A stretch of DNA of 64,000 nt. Origin: Micropterus salmoides (Eukaryota; Chordata; Actinopteri; Centrarchiformes; Centrarchidae). Of the stretch, positions 48,147-60,300 are shown in pieces; positions within the stretch are counted from its first letter, which is position 1, and each line of letters starts with the position of its first letter. The translations under genes and the position numbers were made by a program. The notes under the pieces were generated by a model. The model was not told the origin of the DNA. It made no database searches and saw only the letters and a list, made by a program, of their open reading frames with translations. The DNA lies in the NCBI RefSeq assembly GCF_014851395.1, contig NW_024040485.1, positions 16,343,087 through 16,407,086 of the forward strand, given 5' to 3'.

Positions 48147-48391
48147 AATTGTACAGTTGCCCAGAGAGCTCATTGCACTGCAAACATGAGCCCAGAAGAA
48201 ACCTCTTCACTGCTTTGTCAATACATATGCAGCATTCAGAAAAATAAAAAGTCAAATAATCAGAAACACACTCATTAATTAGACAACACATGTGTGGCCT
48301 AAGAAAACATGCAATAGACAGGCCAAATACAAAAAAGGCCTGAGTATGGTTGAACAAGCAAGGTTGAAGTGTTGAAGTGTTTGTAGCTGTT
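46721..48391. other. Non-coding stretch
   Basis: No gene is supported. A 134-codon minus-strand frame (47,378-47,782) has no recognisable domain. Around 47,090-47,300 the sequence is non-repetitive and could be regulatory. An (AT)n array lies at 48,112-48,142. Confidence 0.5.
48112..48142. repeat. (AT)n microsatellite
   Basis: About 15 AT units, read directly. Confidence 0.95.
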
Positions 48392-48399
48392 CGAACACG

Positions 48400-49212
48400 A
48401 ACAGATGGGCAGAATTTATGATACATCATTTTAAAATAGCATTTGAAATAGAAAATAGGATTTTGTAACTTGATAGGGTTGATGAGAATGGCTTCATATT
48501 TTGTATCAAAATACTTGTAACAATAGTGTTTTGTATTTTGTAGTTTAAAAATACTGTAATTTTTTTTGAGGAGTCTGTGATGACATCATAAAAACGCTGC
48601 CTCTGATTGGTGCCTACTCAGTAATTTGCCCAGACTTGTTGAGATCAGAACAGAAAATTGATCCAGACCCGAAGAAGAAGTTCAGGGTGATCAACCCTTT
48701 CCATCAATTTTTAGCATAAATTGCTACAATTATCAGTTCCTGATAAGCTTTTGTGTTCGATTTACTAACCTAAGCTAAATCGTTTATCAATTTACGTACT
48801 ACCTAACCCGAATAGCAGCCCTCACAGTTAACGTTAGCTTGCTACTTCCAGCCTATGTTTATGTTTGTTATTTAAACACTGAACTGTTGGTCAACTAAAC
48901 TTCATCACAGGGACAAGTGAACATTTGATCTGTTAATTGGTTGCATTATGTCAGATTTTTCCCATGACTCATTAGGCAGAGAAAAACAAGAGCTGTTGCT
49001 CAAACATTGCACTTAATCAGCTGAGTCAGTGTACTGGTGAAGGGATACATCACATAGGCCAATTGAAGGTTTGCAAAGTTATTTCATGATCCCTTGGGAA
49101 AGTATTATTAGTATTTTTGAAATACAAAAATACTGTAGTTTATTTTGGTATGTTTAAAATTAGGGTATTTGGTATCTTAAATTACATTTCGATGTATATT
49201 TGCCCGTCCCTG
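48400..49212. mobile_element. Non-autonomous hAT-like element with 8-bp target duplication
   Basis: An 813-bp unit ends in TGCCCGTCCCTG, whose reverse complement CAGGGACGGGCA matches the degenerate start of the unit (AACAGATGGGCA) with GGGCA intact. Homology extends inward (tacatc, and atttgaaat-like steps). It is flanked by CGAACACG (48,392-48,399) and CGAATACG (49,213-49,220), an 8-bp target duplication with one change, as hAT transposases make. The ATTTTGTATTTT-rich subterminal sequences fit a repeat common in fish. No transposase frame remains. Confidence 0.8.
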
Positions 49213-52200
49213 CGAATACGCATATTGGGACTAAAATCTAAATAATCTATTTTTAAAAATTTTTATTTGAAGATTTATATGTGGATTTCGTGACGAATTG
49301 CTATATAAACAACAATAAGGAATCATCATTGCCAACTTTATTGTCTTAATCCACCTGTTCTCATCATCATCGCATGTGAGGCAAGCTTCAACCCCATCTG
49401 ACTTCACACCACTCACTGTGCCTTTGAGTAAAGCACTAACCTTGAGGGCACCTCTGAACGTGCTATACAGATTCAGGCCCAGTCTTTACAAAGTAAATAA
49501 AGTACATATCACATTGATAATCACTATTGTGAAAAGCCAAGCAGAGCCGCTGTCTCTGTGAGACAACCTACGTCAGCAGCGAGGTGAAAATACTGAGATT
49601 ACAGGGTGTATAGACAGATCAAAATCTTTCCCACAGATGTTTAACTTTTATCTGCTCATAAAGCACACTAAGGAGAGGGGGACATGCAACAATTTAGATA
49701 AAAACATTTTTTATCAGTTTATCTGTGTTATAATGCAAACATTAGTGTATTTTCATGTCTGATGCCGTTTGTAGTTATTACTTGTACAACTGTCATGTGA
49801 CACTTTCACTTCTAATTTACCAAATGTTAATTTTACTGCACTGGGAACTTCACTCTGAGAACTCAGAGGCACAGGACTGATAAAAATGCAAGAGCAAGCT
49901 TTATTTCCTCCCCCTGAGGCAGTTATGTTTTTGCACCTGTTAGTTTGTTGGTTTGTCAACAGGATGTCTCAAAAATCTTCCATAACATTCGCTCAACAGA
50001 CAGGACTCTTGTACTGAGAAACAAAGGCTCATATTTCACAAGCGATGTGCATTTCTTCACACTGCCCTGAAATACAGTATATTGAGGTGGACATGAATGG
50101 ACATGGTTGCACATGCTGAGGACTCTCTGAATTAGAAGCAGAGTAAAAAACAACAACTCCTGACTGCTTTGAGCTTACAGATACAAATGTACAGTGGAGA
50201 AGTGCTCGAATTGATTGTGAAAGTAGCACTTACGTGGGACATTTTGACACTTGTCACCACTGGAATCCAATGTAGCAGCTCTGCTTTCCATAATGTAGAA
50301 AACTACAAACCACTTGTCAAGTCTACAGGAGAGCAATGTGACACTGAAAAGATAGATTGTGAACTGCATAAACACCGACTGATGGATGATCTGATACACT
50401 GACAGTAACTTGCTGTCTGTCCAGTAAATCACAGGCTAATGACCTCCACCAGTAAATGTCTAAAAAGTTTAGATATGGGTTTGCATCAAATGTTGTTTTG
50501 AGTTTGTTCATCTCACCAACTTGCCAAACAAAGTTGTAGCATCTTTATACACCTTAATGCCAGTATCAAACCACTGTGTGTGTCTATTCGCAGGCAGAAG
50601 AGGGAACCCCCATTCTTGGCACAAAAATTAACATCTTGGAGGCACTGGTGAGTTCCTTTCCATTTTATGCTTAAGCACCCTGCCAATTTCTCCAGAGCTT
50701 GGTAGAGTAGCAGAAGGACGGCACTAATAGCTACTGAATAAATATTGTTCTGTCTGGCTGCATGCTGTTAAATTAATCAGCCTAAATACTTTTAATCTGT
50801 CTCTGTCCATTTTAGGTACAGGCATGATAATGTGCTTATTTCCATGAGAAATAAGTTGGTAGTGGGACAGAGAAGAAATGATAAACCTTTATGGATCTTG
50901 TGGATCTGATATAAATGAGAACTGTCAACAACAGCAACAACAACAATTACAATGCCAGACAGTGTTTTTTGGATGAACTAGTGTGATGAAGTGATGTAGA
51001 TAATGGACATCATGCCTGACACATAAAATAGCTGATGATGTTTAGAAAATATATATCTAATTTGAAATTCCCCAAGAGGTACAATTCATCCTGCTCAACT
51101 CTTTCCTTTGAGGTGCACAATTTGAAATCTCAAAGTGTGAACTCTGAAGCTAGGGATTGCCCTCCAGTGGCCAGAGGAGAGGGGGTTTTGCAGAACGAAG
51201 GGGCGACTTCAAGGTGGCATTGATCAGGAATATTACACGTATGCACCGCATGATGGACCCAACAGCTACTCGTGCCACATCAGCGCAGAAGCAGCAAAGG
51301 TTTAGCAACAGGCAAAGCAAACCAAAATCTGGTCAAATTATGGTCACAGTTTAATTATCTATATTGCATCGTATTTATTCCTTCCTTCTTTAACATTTCA
51401 GTGATGCTTAACATTGACATTAAAGGACCAGCTATGTATAGTAGCTGTTCTAAACTGTAACAAAAATATACATATAGTGCAAGACTCAAAGACTGCAAGA
51501 TGAAAAAAAATGCAGGGAAATGTCAGAGCCTTCATTTGGTTTAATTGAAAACAGCAGAACTGTGATAAAACATACTTTATACATCTGAAACAAAATGCCC
51601 CCTCAACTTTCATGGGAACCGAACATTTAGGCTAATCAAATTTCCTGCAAACATTAGTTGATTCATTCAAGAGTTTTTTAACTCTTGACAAACTGAAATC
51701 TGTTCATGTTTGGTCTAAATTAAAACTGAAAGGAGAGATTGCCTGTGCCAGACTGAAAGCGTTCACAAATAAAATAAAAATAAAATTGCCTATATGGAAA
51801 TTCTTTACTTTCAACTGTAACCCAAAAAGCATGAAAGCATGTGTCTGGAAAAACACACACCTTGACCTAGATGATCTTTTTCCTTGTCTGGGCCAACTTC
51901 CTTGCATTTCACATCATCTTTGTTATCAAAGAAAGTTTTCATAATAGCGTGCCAAAACCTTGTCTAAATGGCTACAGCTTCACCAGACCTTTGAACTCTC
52001 ATAGTGGCATTTTTAAACAGGTGTAAAGTTTCCTCATCCCTGTTCTCTGGGCGTCATTAAATCAGTTCCCTTGCATGCTAGGCAGCCAAACAGACACTCA
52101 GGTAAAGCACACACTGGTGCTCCCTTACACTATTATCGACACAGTGTGTCCCAAGTTGCTCATCATACCGTGGGAACTGTATCTCTGGAGAGCAGCGCAT

Positions 52201-52524
52201 TGTGGCACAGGAACTGTCAAGAGGGACAGTGAGATAAAACAGGAATTGTCCTTCATGAACCCAATTCATTTAGCTGGCACACAGCAGCCTGTCCGTGTAA
52301 CATCACCCGACTCGACCCGAACCGAGTCAGGCTAGAAGCATCTGATTGTTCCTCTCTGGGGTGCAACATTGAGTACAAACTGAAGGCACTATTATTTAAC
52401 TTTCCCTGCTACGGTGGAGCACATGGACACAGCGAAAGAGACATTTAGCATGAGCCATCTTAATTAAAACACAAACACAAAGACAACAAATGGCCTCTTC
52501 ATGTTTCCAGAACTGTGAATGAGA

Positions 52525-52526
<2 letters not shown>
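49213..52526. other. Non-coding stretch
   Basis: About 3.3 kb with no supportable gene, RNA or clear repeat. All frames are under 90 codons and lack domain similarity. Confidence 0.5.
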
Positions 52527-52559
<33 letters not shown>

Positions 52560-52602
52560 TGGTGTGGTGTGTGTGGTGGTGTGTGTGGTGTGTGGTGGTG
52601 GT

Positions 52603-52671
<69 letters not shown>
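52527..52671. repeat. Long (GT)n microsatellite with GGT interruptions
   Basis: About 145 bp of alternating GT. Pure blocks of about 31 and 64 bp surround a middle part (about 52,558-52,607) containing GGTGGT and GTGGTGT steps. Frames through it encode (CV)n or (TH)n and are artefacts of the repeat. Confidence 0.95.
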
Positions 52672-52676
<5 letters not shown>

Positions 52677-55444
52677 AATTTTGAATTAAATTTATTTGGG
52701 TTTTGTATTGTTGTTTGGACATCACCACGGGTGAACCGGCAGACAAATCGACAATGAAAATAACCATTAGTTGCAGCCTTACTTAGAAAAGGTCGGTGTT
52801 GACATAACCAGCATGTCAATGTGGCCATAGCTGTTTAAGAAATCTAATCAATAACTTTGCACTCTCTAATTAGACTAAGAATTAACTGCAGGATGAATAA
52901 AAACTGTACTAAAGTGCAGTGAGGTAGGCCTACATGTACTGTGTGTGCCTCAAAATCCCTTGAAATCAGAAATGCTTTGAAATCAGATTATTTTTTAATC
53001 GTATTGTTTCTTTTTAACACTACATGAAAAACATGTATACTTCGTTGCAGAGAGATATCATTTGCAGCTTTGATTTTATGACACACACATTGCAGTGAAA
53101 GGCAGGGTGACACATCATAAGACAAAGTCCAAACCATTTCCGACACTATGAAATTCAACTTGGAAGCCCATTGTTTGTGGCTGTATGATAATTGGACTTG
53201 CTAGCTGTTTATGTAAGAGGGGCTTGTTTGCATGGGTTCAGTTTGTTCGAAAGCCCCATCAGATCTCAATAGCTCCATTATTAGGCGAGTGGTTAAAGCC
53301 TCTTTCAAACTTCAAACATAAGAAGACTCAGGCACACTGGCCTGGTGATCTGTTAAAACTAAAATGTAATCTGCTGTACAGCAGAATGAGAAAATCTGAA
53401 TACATGAAGCTTGTTTTCTGTTATTGTTTCCCAAAACTTTATCCAAGTTTTGTACCTTTGATGAACGGATTGTGAAACACCTGAGTACGTTGTGTTCCTG
53501 ATGCAGTCTGTCCAATAAATAACATGCAACCGTGTTTGATCTGTGACCGTAACACTACAGAAATATATAGACAACCCCTGAGGACTTATTACATTTCCAC
53601 TGACCCCCTAACAGAGCTTTCCGTATGTTCTACGACACCAAAGAGAATAAGGCCACACACAGCTGAGTCATTGTTCTTGACAGGGGTCCTGGAGTGTGCA
53701 AAGCCTCATTACGAGCGGATGGCTGTAAGCCTCTTTGACTGTGCTCTCTGCACAGGCAAACACTGAACCAAGTGGAGGGCAGCGAGCACAGGGTGCACTG
53801 TAAAACCAGAGAAGAAATACTAAACATTCCAACACTAGATCAATATTTTGTTGGGCTGTGTATAGAGATGGCAGAACCTTTCACCTATTCAACGTATAGA
53901 AAGCTCGTGGAGGATTAACTCACTGAGGATATTTGGAAATAGAACAAGTGCTCAAAACTCCTTGAGCACACTCCTCGTCTCCATTGGTCTTTTTCATCAT
54001 CGAGGGTACATTATATCAAATCAAATTTTATAGTGTTGTTTTGTAATGTTGTATTAGTTGCGAGGGGAGCCAGTGATCTGAAGATGAAATGACAGGAGCC
54101 ATTCATCGCCTGGTTGTGTGAAACCAGTGTCTCTTTATGGCGTCTTGATTACGCTGATCTCACCATCATGCTGGCTGCGTCACATGGCTTGCCATATGCC
54201 AGTCACAGGGTAAATGACACTGACACCGGGCACAGTTATCCTGGCATCTCACAAAGCCTTTGAGCTCTGCGGAAAGTGCTCTAAACTCAAGGACAACATT
54301 ATATAAAACTACAAAGAAAAACACTACAGTTAAACTAACTTGCAAATAAGGGGGAGAGTGTCATATTTGAAGAGATGTCACTTGCCAGTTGAGGTGTTTT
54401 CAATATTCTCCATAAGTGAGTTTCCACCCATCTAATTTTATGTGCATTTTCAATTTAGAAATTGCTTGGTAAATCCATAAAACTAAAATGTGACAAGTGC
54501 AAATGATACAGACTTAGTGGATGAATAATGATTCACGTGAAGTGTATGATTTATCAGACTGACATGGCGCGATGAGGAGACTAACATTCCCTACACACAA
54601 AAATGCTGTATTTGATCATGTTTTCCTTCATTTAAAGTTTGGCGGACATTTAATTACGTCACCTTGTTGCGCCCTCTTCTTTTGCAGTGGTTTGATATCA
54701 CCCAGCTGGCAAACTACAGCTCCAAATCGATCTGCTCAACTCCTAATATTCACGTAGCAGAGGCAGATGGAAATTATCATTTCATTTCATTTCATGCAAA
54801 TTGTCTGGAAATGTGGTTTAAATTTGCATTACATTTGGAAATAGGCAAACAATTTCCCTCTATGTGAACAGTTATATCAGATAGAAAGTGTCTTGGGCAT
54901 GAAATTGTATGTAATTACATTATTAAATGATGAAAAGATTCATAAAGTTCTAAAAAAAAAAAAAACACTCAAACTTCTAATGACCTGTAGGCCATATTTA
55001 TATTAACAATAAATAAAATTGTTCTGTGTAATGTGAAGGTTTATTGCTTATATTTAACTAGACGTTATAACCCAACTCTGCAGCTCCATGTAGCTAGTTA
55101 CATTATATTATTACTCTCATTACTCGGCCCAGCTCAATCAAAAGTTCCTTCCAACAATTCCAAAGCGTCTACACAGATATGTTGCCTCATAATGTGCAGT
55201 GAAAGGAAAAAGGACATGTGGTTTAACAAGCAACCTGCCTACAGTTTGGATGTATTTACTTACCATAAACAGCTAGCTTAGCCCCAGGCACCCCAGAAGT
55301 CCTGACAGCACACTCCACACTCCAAAACCCAGTTGATCCCTGAATGAAAGCTTATGGTTAGCTAGCTACCTAACAAAATACATAATGGTAACTTAATCAT
55401 TGATATAAAGAATATTCCACCTCTTTTGGCGGAGGCCAGCAACC
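52672..55444. other. Non-coding stretch
   Basis: No gene is supported. A 96-codon frame at 53,185-53,475 has no recognisable family. An A run lies at 54,952-54,965. Confidence 0.5.
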
Positions 55445-55473
55445 TTTTTTTTGGGGGGGGGGGGGGGGGGGGG
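55445..55473. repeat. T8G21 homopolymer pair
   Basis: Eight T are followed by 21 consecutive G (55,453-55,473), seen directly. Such a long G run can form intrastrand quadruplexes and is prone to sequencing and assembly error. Confidence 0.9.
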
Positions 55474-55719
55474 TTAACAAAACAAAAGCTTCATATTGAT
55501 GGTAACTTGGGTGAAGAACAGAACATACAGACCCCAAGACAAAATATGATAACTTACATAAAACACACTGATAGAGATTGGGGGTGAAGGTTGTGAACTG
55601 ATTTTGTTATGTTGTTGTTGAAGGGAGTAAAAAAACATTTATTCACAAATTGAAAATGTGCATGAAAACTAATATTGACAAATGGTAGAAAGACAAAGTT
55701 AGTGACAAACTAAGTAAAA

Positions 55720-55890
55720 CACATTTAGCAAACTAAAGAGACAGACATTGGTCCTGAGAGTTGGCTGAGAACAGAAATAAAATGAGAGACTTACTTTTGG
55801 TGGCCAGAAACAAGATACCAAATGAATGTTGCTCTGTGTCTGCTGGTAAGTAGGCAGCTATTTGCTAACACGTTAGCTAGCGTTACAATT
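55720..55890. repeat. Dispersed percomorph-type repeat, copy 2
   Basis: Homologous to 4,380-4,545: taaaatgaga, then gacttac, ggtggccagaaaca, ccaaat and ttgctc in the same order. It retains the gctctgtgtctgctggtaa block expected of the family. It extends to the GCTAGC-rich sequence near 55,880. Confidence 0.55.
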
Positions 55891-57139
55891 AACTATGTGT
55901 ACATATTATATGTAAGATATGTATGTAGATAAATAAATTTCACAAATTTCATAAATTCACACCTCTGAAAATGATAGCTGGTTAATTAGAGCACCTGTTA
56001 CTGCTCTGTAGACCTAGTATAACTTTTGCTATCAAATGGAACATTTCCTGCTTTTCTTTACATGAAAGAGAGACATCTCCACAGCACTGATGAAAAAAAT
56101 TATTATTTCAAAACCACAACTGTGACATGTAATTATTAATTAGAACATTTTAATGACAATTTAAAAGATAATTGATAGATTTTTTAAATGCATGATTTAA
56201 GATACTCAGAGTTATCTCAAATTTAAAATCTGAAGGTCTGCAAACTTTCTTTTCAGGACTCAAAGATGTGCATACTACCTTCCCCTTTTTTATATCTACA
56301 CAGTAATGGCATCAACAAACATGTAAGAAGAAAAAAAAGACAAACAAACCCCACCTCCAGCGTCTTCACAGCGTCAGACTTCTAAGTAAGCAGTATGAGC
56401 ATGAAGGGAGGTGACTTTGTTCATGACTCAGCTGAGTCAATGCCACAAGTCAGGGAGAGTCGAGGAAACAGCTGCTTCCTTGTGGCGTCTGGCCTTTTTT
56501 ATTTCCACTGTGAACCAGTAAAGCTGGCTGCCTTTTACAGCAGTTGTAAAGCCATATTAATAAACGCTGAAAGTCCCACTACACAGGACAAAGCTAATTT
56601 ACTCAGATCATATTATGCATCATGCTGTGTCTTATTTGGAGGCAATCAAATCTCTAAAAAAGAATAGAAAAATTTGGTTTGAACTGTGAATGGCCAGGTG
56701 ACAATTTATCTATTTACGATGTCTGCCTGGATGTGTGCCATCTCAATTACACATCCTAATGCCTGGTTTCCAGTTTCATGCAAATCTTTCTTTCCTTCGT
56801 CCTCTCAGTCTTTCTTCAGCTTGGACTCCAACAGATGAATACATGTAATCAGATATGGAACAGAAGAGGAGTTGAGTTTTGTTTAATTTCAGGTGGGTAA
56901 ATACTCACTGCTAACACCTATTCAAAACAAACTTGAACATGAACAGGCATCAGCACGATAACTGGTCTGACCAGGGCCTTGATTTCACATCCTGATCAGT
57001 GATGAAATTGTCAACTCTCGATACTTTCTTCTTTTAGTCCCTATTGTTTGTGTTGCCCCCATGCTCTTATGCTTCAGTGTGAGAACAAGAAAGAAAGAAT
57101 CTTCAGCCACGCTAGCAGCGATGTAAGGTCGTGGATTTA
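55891..57139. other. Non-coding stretch
   Basis: No feature recognised. A 90-codon plus-strand frame at 56,395-56,667 lacks a family match or splice context. Confidence 0.5.
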
Positions 57140-57410
57140 GCTATATGCTAACATCAGCATGCTAATATGCTCGCAATGACGGGTATAATGTTTACCATGT
57201 TCATGATTTTAGCATGCTAACATTTGCTAATTATCACTAAACACAAAGTACATGTGAGGCTGGTGGGAACGGTATAAGTTGTCGTCATAAAACGAGTCCT
57301 GGACATTAAATTGACATTTTAACTTTATGATGGCGCAAGAGGAAATGATAAGGGATCGCCAAAGTATTACAATTCATCCTGAAGGGGACATGAAGGTCTA
57401 GACATTTCAA
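57140..57410. repeat. Percomorph dispersed repeat (GCATGCTAA-rich)
   Basis: The order gctaacatcagcatgctaa, ggtataatgtttaccatgtt, ttagcatgctaacatttgct, aattatcactaaacacaaag, gaggctggtggga, tgatggcgcaaga and ggggacatgaaggtct is that of one of the most abundant percomorph repeats. I recognise it with good confidence, although I cannot name its class. Non-coding. Confidence 0.75.
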
Positions 57411-57547
57411 AAAAACTACAAATGTAAAACCTCAAAAAGTCAGTCATCATCTGAGGATCATGTAATTTAATTTCTATGTCACTAGTAGGCCTATGGGTAA
57501 AAATCCTTAAACATTCAAAATGAATGAGTCTATACATTTTTTTGTTA

Positions 57548-57548
<1 letters not shown>
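57411..57548. other. Non-coding stretch
   Basis: No feature recognised between the dispersed repeat and the compound microsatellite. Confidence 0.5.
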
Positions 57549-57579
<31 letters not shown>

Positions 57580-57631
57580 GCGCACACACACATATATATA
57601 TATACCTCTGTGTGTGTGTGTGTGTGTGTGT
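57549..57631. repeat. Compound (TA)n-(CA)n-(TA)n-(TG)n microsatellite
   Basis: TA at 57,549-57,570, then CA with a CGCG centre at 57,571-57,591, TA to 57,604, and TG at 57,609-57,631. Almost the whole tract alternates purine and pyrimidine. The CA and TG blocks can pair with each other. Confidence 0.95.
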
Positions 57632-60261
57632 TAGTTTTCAATCATTTCCCACAATTAAGAAACTGAAAAGTTCAACAAAACAGATACATAATGTAGACAC
57701 AATAAACTGAAACAGCAAGAAAAAGAAAATAATAACAAGATTAAATAAAACATGTATATAGTTCATTAGTTCCTCATCATTCAATCTCCCTTCTTATTTG
57801 GGATAAAAGCAGGTCCTAGGGCATTTCCCAGCATGCATTTGTCAGGTTACAGGGCAACATCTTGGGCAAGTCATCTGTCCATCACACAAGTTTTTTAGAT
57901 AACAGAAATAATGTGACATTTTATTTGTAAATTGTCAGTAATACAGTAACAGAATGGTTAGACAGAGCATATACCCTCATGATCAGTTATAGTATACACA
58001 GACAAACACAGCAGGCTCAGCGAGGATTTACAGCTACAGAGGAGATTATTTTTTACAACACATGTCATCACTGGGTGTAATCCACTTTAAAAGGGCTTTG
58101 TTTGCTGACATCTAGCAGATAGAACATGCATCTGAAAGAGAGAATTATTCACTCAAAGTCGTGGATAAAATTAGTATCGTTTGTTAGTTATTCATGTAAA
58201 TTGTGATGACACATCATAATGTGTGCAACTCGAGGAACTATCTTACCTCCCAGTAGACTGACTTGATTTGATCACAGGTGGTTTGGTGGAATTGTTTTCT
58301 TATCATTTCTATCTGAAAGATATTGCCTTGTAACTTTTCAGAATTTATATAATATTATTTTATTTTATACACAGATGAATCAGTCAAAGAATAACTGATC
58401 ATACAAAAAATATGGAAATGTTTCTTGGTCTTGTTAGCCAGGTTTTACAAAGTGCTTTGCATAATTTAGAGGAAGTAAAACATTTTAACACAGATCAGAG
58501 CAAATACTGGCCACAGACTCAACATATTTGAATCACTGAAAAATACCTATTTATAGCAACAATGTAGTCATCTGTTTTCACAAATTTACAGGAGATTAAA
58601 GTTGGAGAAACAGTACTCTACCTCATACATCTCAGTGGTTATGTAACTGGCTTTGAAATTAACATTTATCTTGTGGTGCTGACATGTGTATAGCGTTTTT
58701 AATGTTACATTTGGAGCGACATTGCTCCATTTGCACCATTACACTGGCAGTGTGACATTTGGGTTGTCCATTTGTTCTTCTGTCAACATTCAACTCCAAC
58801 AAAACAAATTTTTGGAAGGAGACAGTGGCCATGTGATCATAGTCAGCCACTTAAATCACAGCTCTGGATGTTTACTTTTATAAACCTGCCAACAGAAGAT
58901 CTAAACAAGAACACGTACCTGGAAAATATAATAATTAATAAATTGCACGTGAGAGGACACACAGCCCCATCTGTTTTCTTTAAACTGCACGTCCACTGGC
59001 TAATGGGTCAGGGTGTGTTGGGGGAAGTAGATGCACAAACCCTAGTTTGGGTTGTGGGGGTTTTGCAACGTGACCATGTGTTGGAGGAGAACAATTAAAC
59101 CCGGATAAGGGAGGGGGTTGTGGAGACAATACTGAGGCTGTACCCTGTAGGCCCCATGCCGCATAAAGACCTGATTATCCCCCCCTTTGGCTGGCCTTGC
59201 CGAGTGGACAGACAGTGGACTCAGTATTTCCCTTCCTCTGTTGAGCAGTGGGGACTCTCTTCCAGCCTCAGCAGTGCCCAGCTATTTAAGGGGAGCTGTT
59301 GTTTTAGAGAGCCACTGTGGGAAAGTCATTAAAGTGTAAAGCATCTCTCTTTTATGTCTTTCTAAAGGACTCCTGGAAGAGACATCCACTAAGGCAGCGG
59401 ATGGTAATGAGTGCTGACACAGGCCGGCCGGCCCCCACAGTGCTGTGGGTGCCGATAGCCGCTGCCATGGCAAACCGATTCTCTGCTGTGAAACCAGCCT
59501 GACGTACGGCGAGAAGGGCTTCCTCTCTTCCACAGGTGGCCAGTGTCTACCAGCAAACTACTAAATCAGACCTTTTCTTCCAACAGGAAAGGGACTTTTA
59601 GTCACTTTAGGTTGATGTTGGTAGTGAGTTGCACGGTGGGTATTTTGTCAAGTGCTCCAAAGATCAGCCTGTCATTATTTATTTAAAGGAGACTTAGTGA
59701 ATACCTAATACGCAACACATGGCTCTTAGGGATTCTGAGATGAGGCCTTTCATTTAATCGAGGGTCATTCCTCAACCGTCTCCTCTTACTGATCATGTCA
59801 TTATTATTCCATGCAATATATATTTAAGTGGTGAACTGGACAGGACCCACATGGCAGACTATTATCATAGCATTACAAAACCACATAAGGACACATAACA
59901 GCATGCTGGGACAAACGCACAATAAGTAGCTATATGCACTGCATTGTAATGACAGAAGATTGTCTTTCCTGGAAAAACACATCATGGGAGTTCCCTTTGC
60001 GCATGTTCAACTGCTGCATATAAAACAATCAGGGGTGATTCACCAGCCAGTGCAGTAATGAGCAGCAGGTAAACTGTGTCAAGGCCCCTGTGGTGCAGTA
60101 AGAAAGAGCTGACAGCTGAGTCTAATGTTGAATTTTAGAGTATGACAATCTACCTTAAAAGTGGAGCACTGAAACCGGTCCAAAGCAGTCTGCTGTGGAC
60201 AAGTGTTATTCATTCATTGTCCCTGTATTTTTTTGAACAAGGGGGGCCTCTGCTGGCATCC
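57632..60261. other. Non-coding stretch
   Basis: About 2.6 kb with no supportable gene. Frames of up to 108 codons near 58,772-59,098 lack domains. The 59,130-59,530 part is GC-richer and non-repetitive and might be regulatory. Confidence 0.5.
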
Positions 60262-60300
60262 AGTGGTACCACATCTTGTTTACCAACATGTGGTACCACT
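60262..60300. repeat. Nested palindrome
   Basis: The 13-mer agtggtaccacat (60,262-60,274) is the exact reverse complement of 60,288-60,300, with a 13-nt spacer. Each arm itself contains the 10-bp perfect palindrome GTGGTACCAC. Confidence 0.95.

Noticed and set aside
52499..52828. Cys-Val and Thr-His repeat peptides
   Set aside because: Pure translation of the GT/CA microsatellite.
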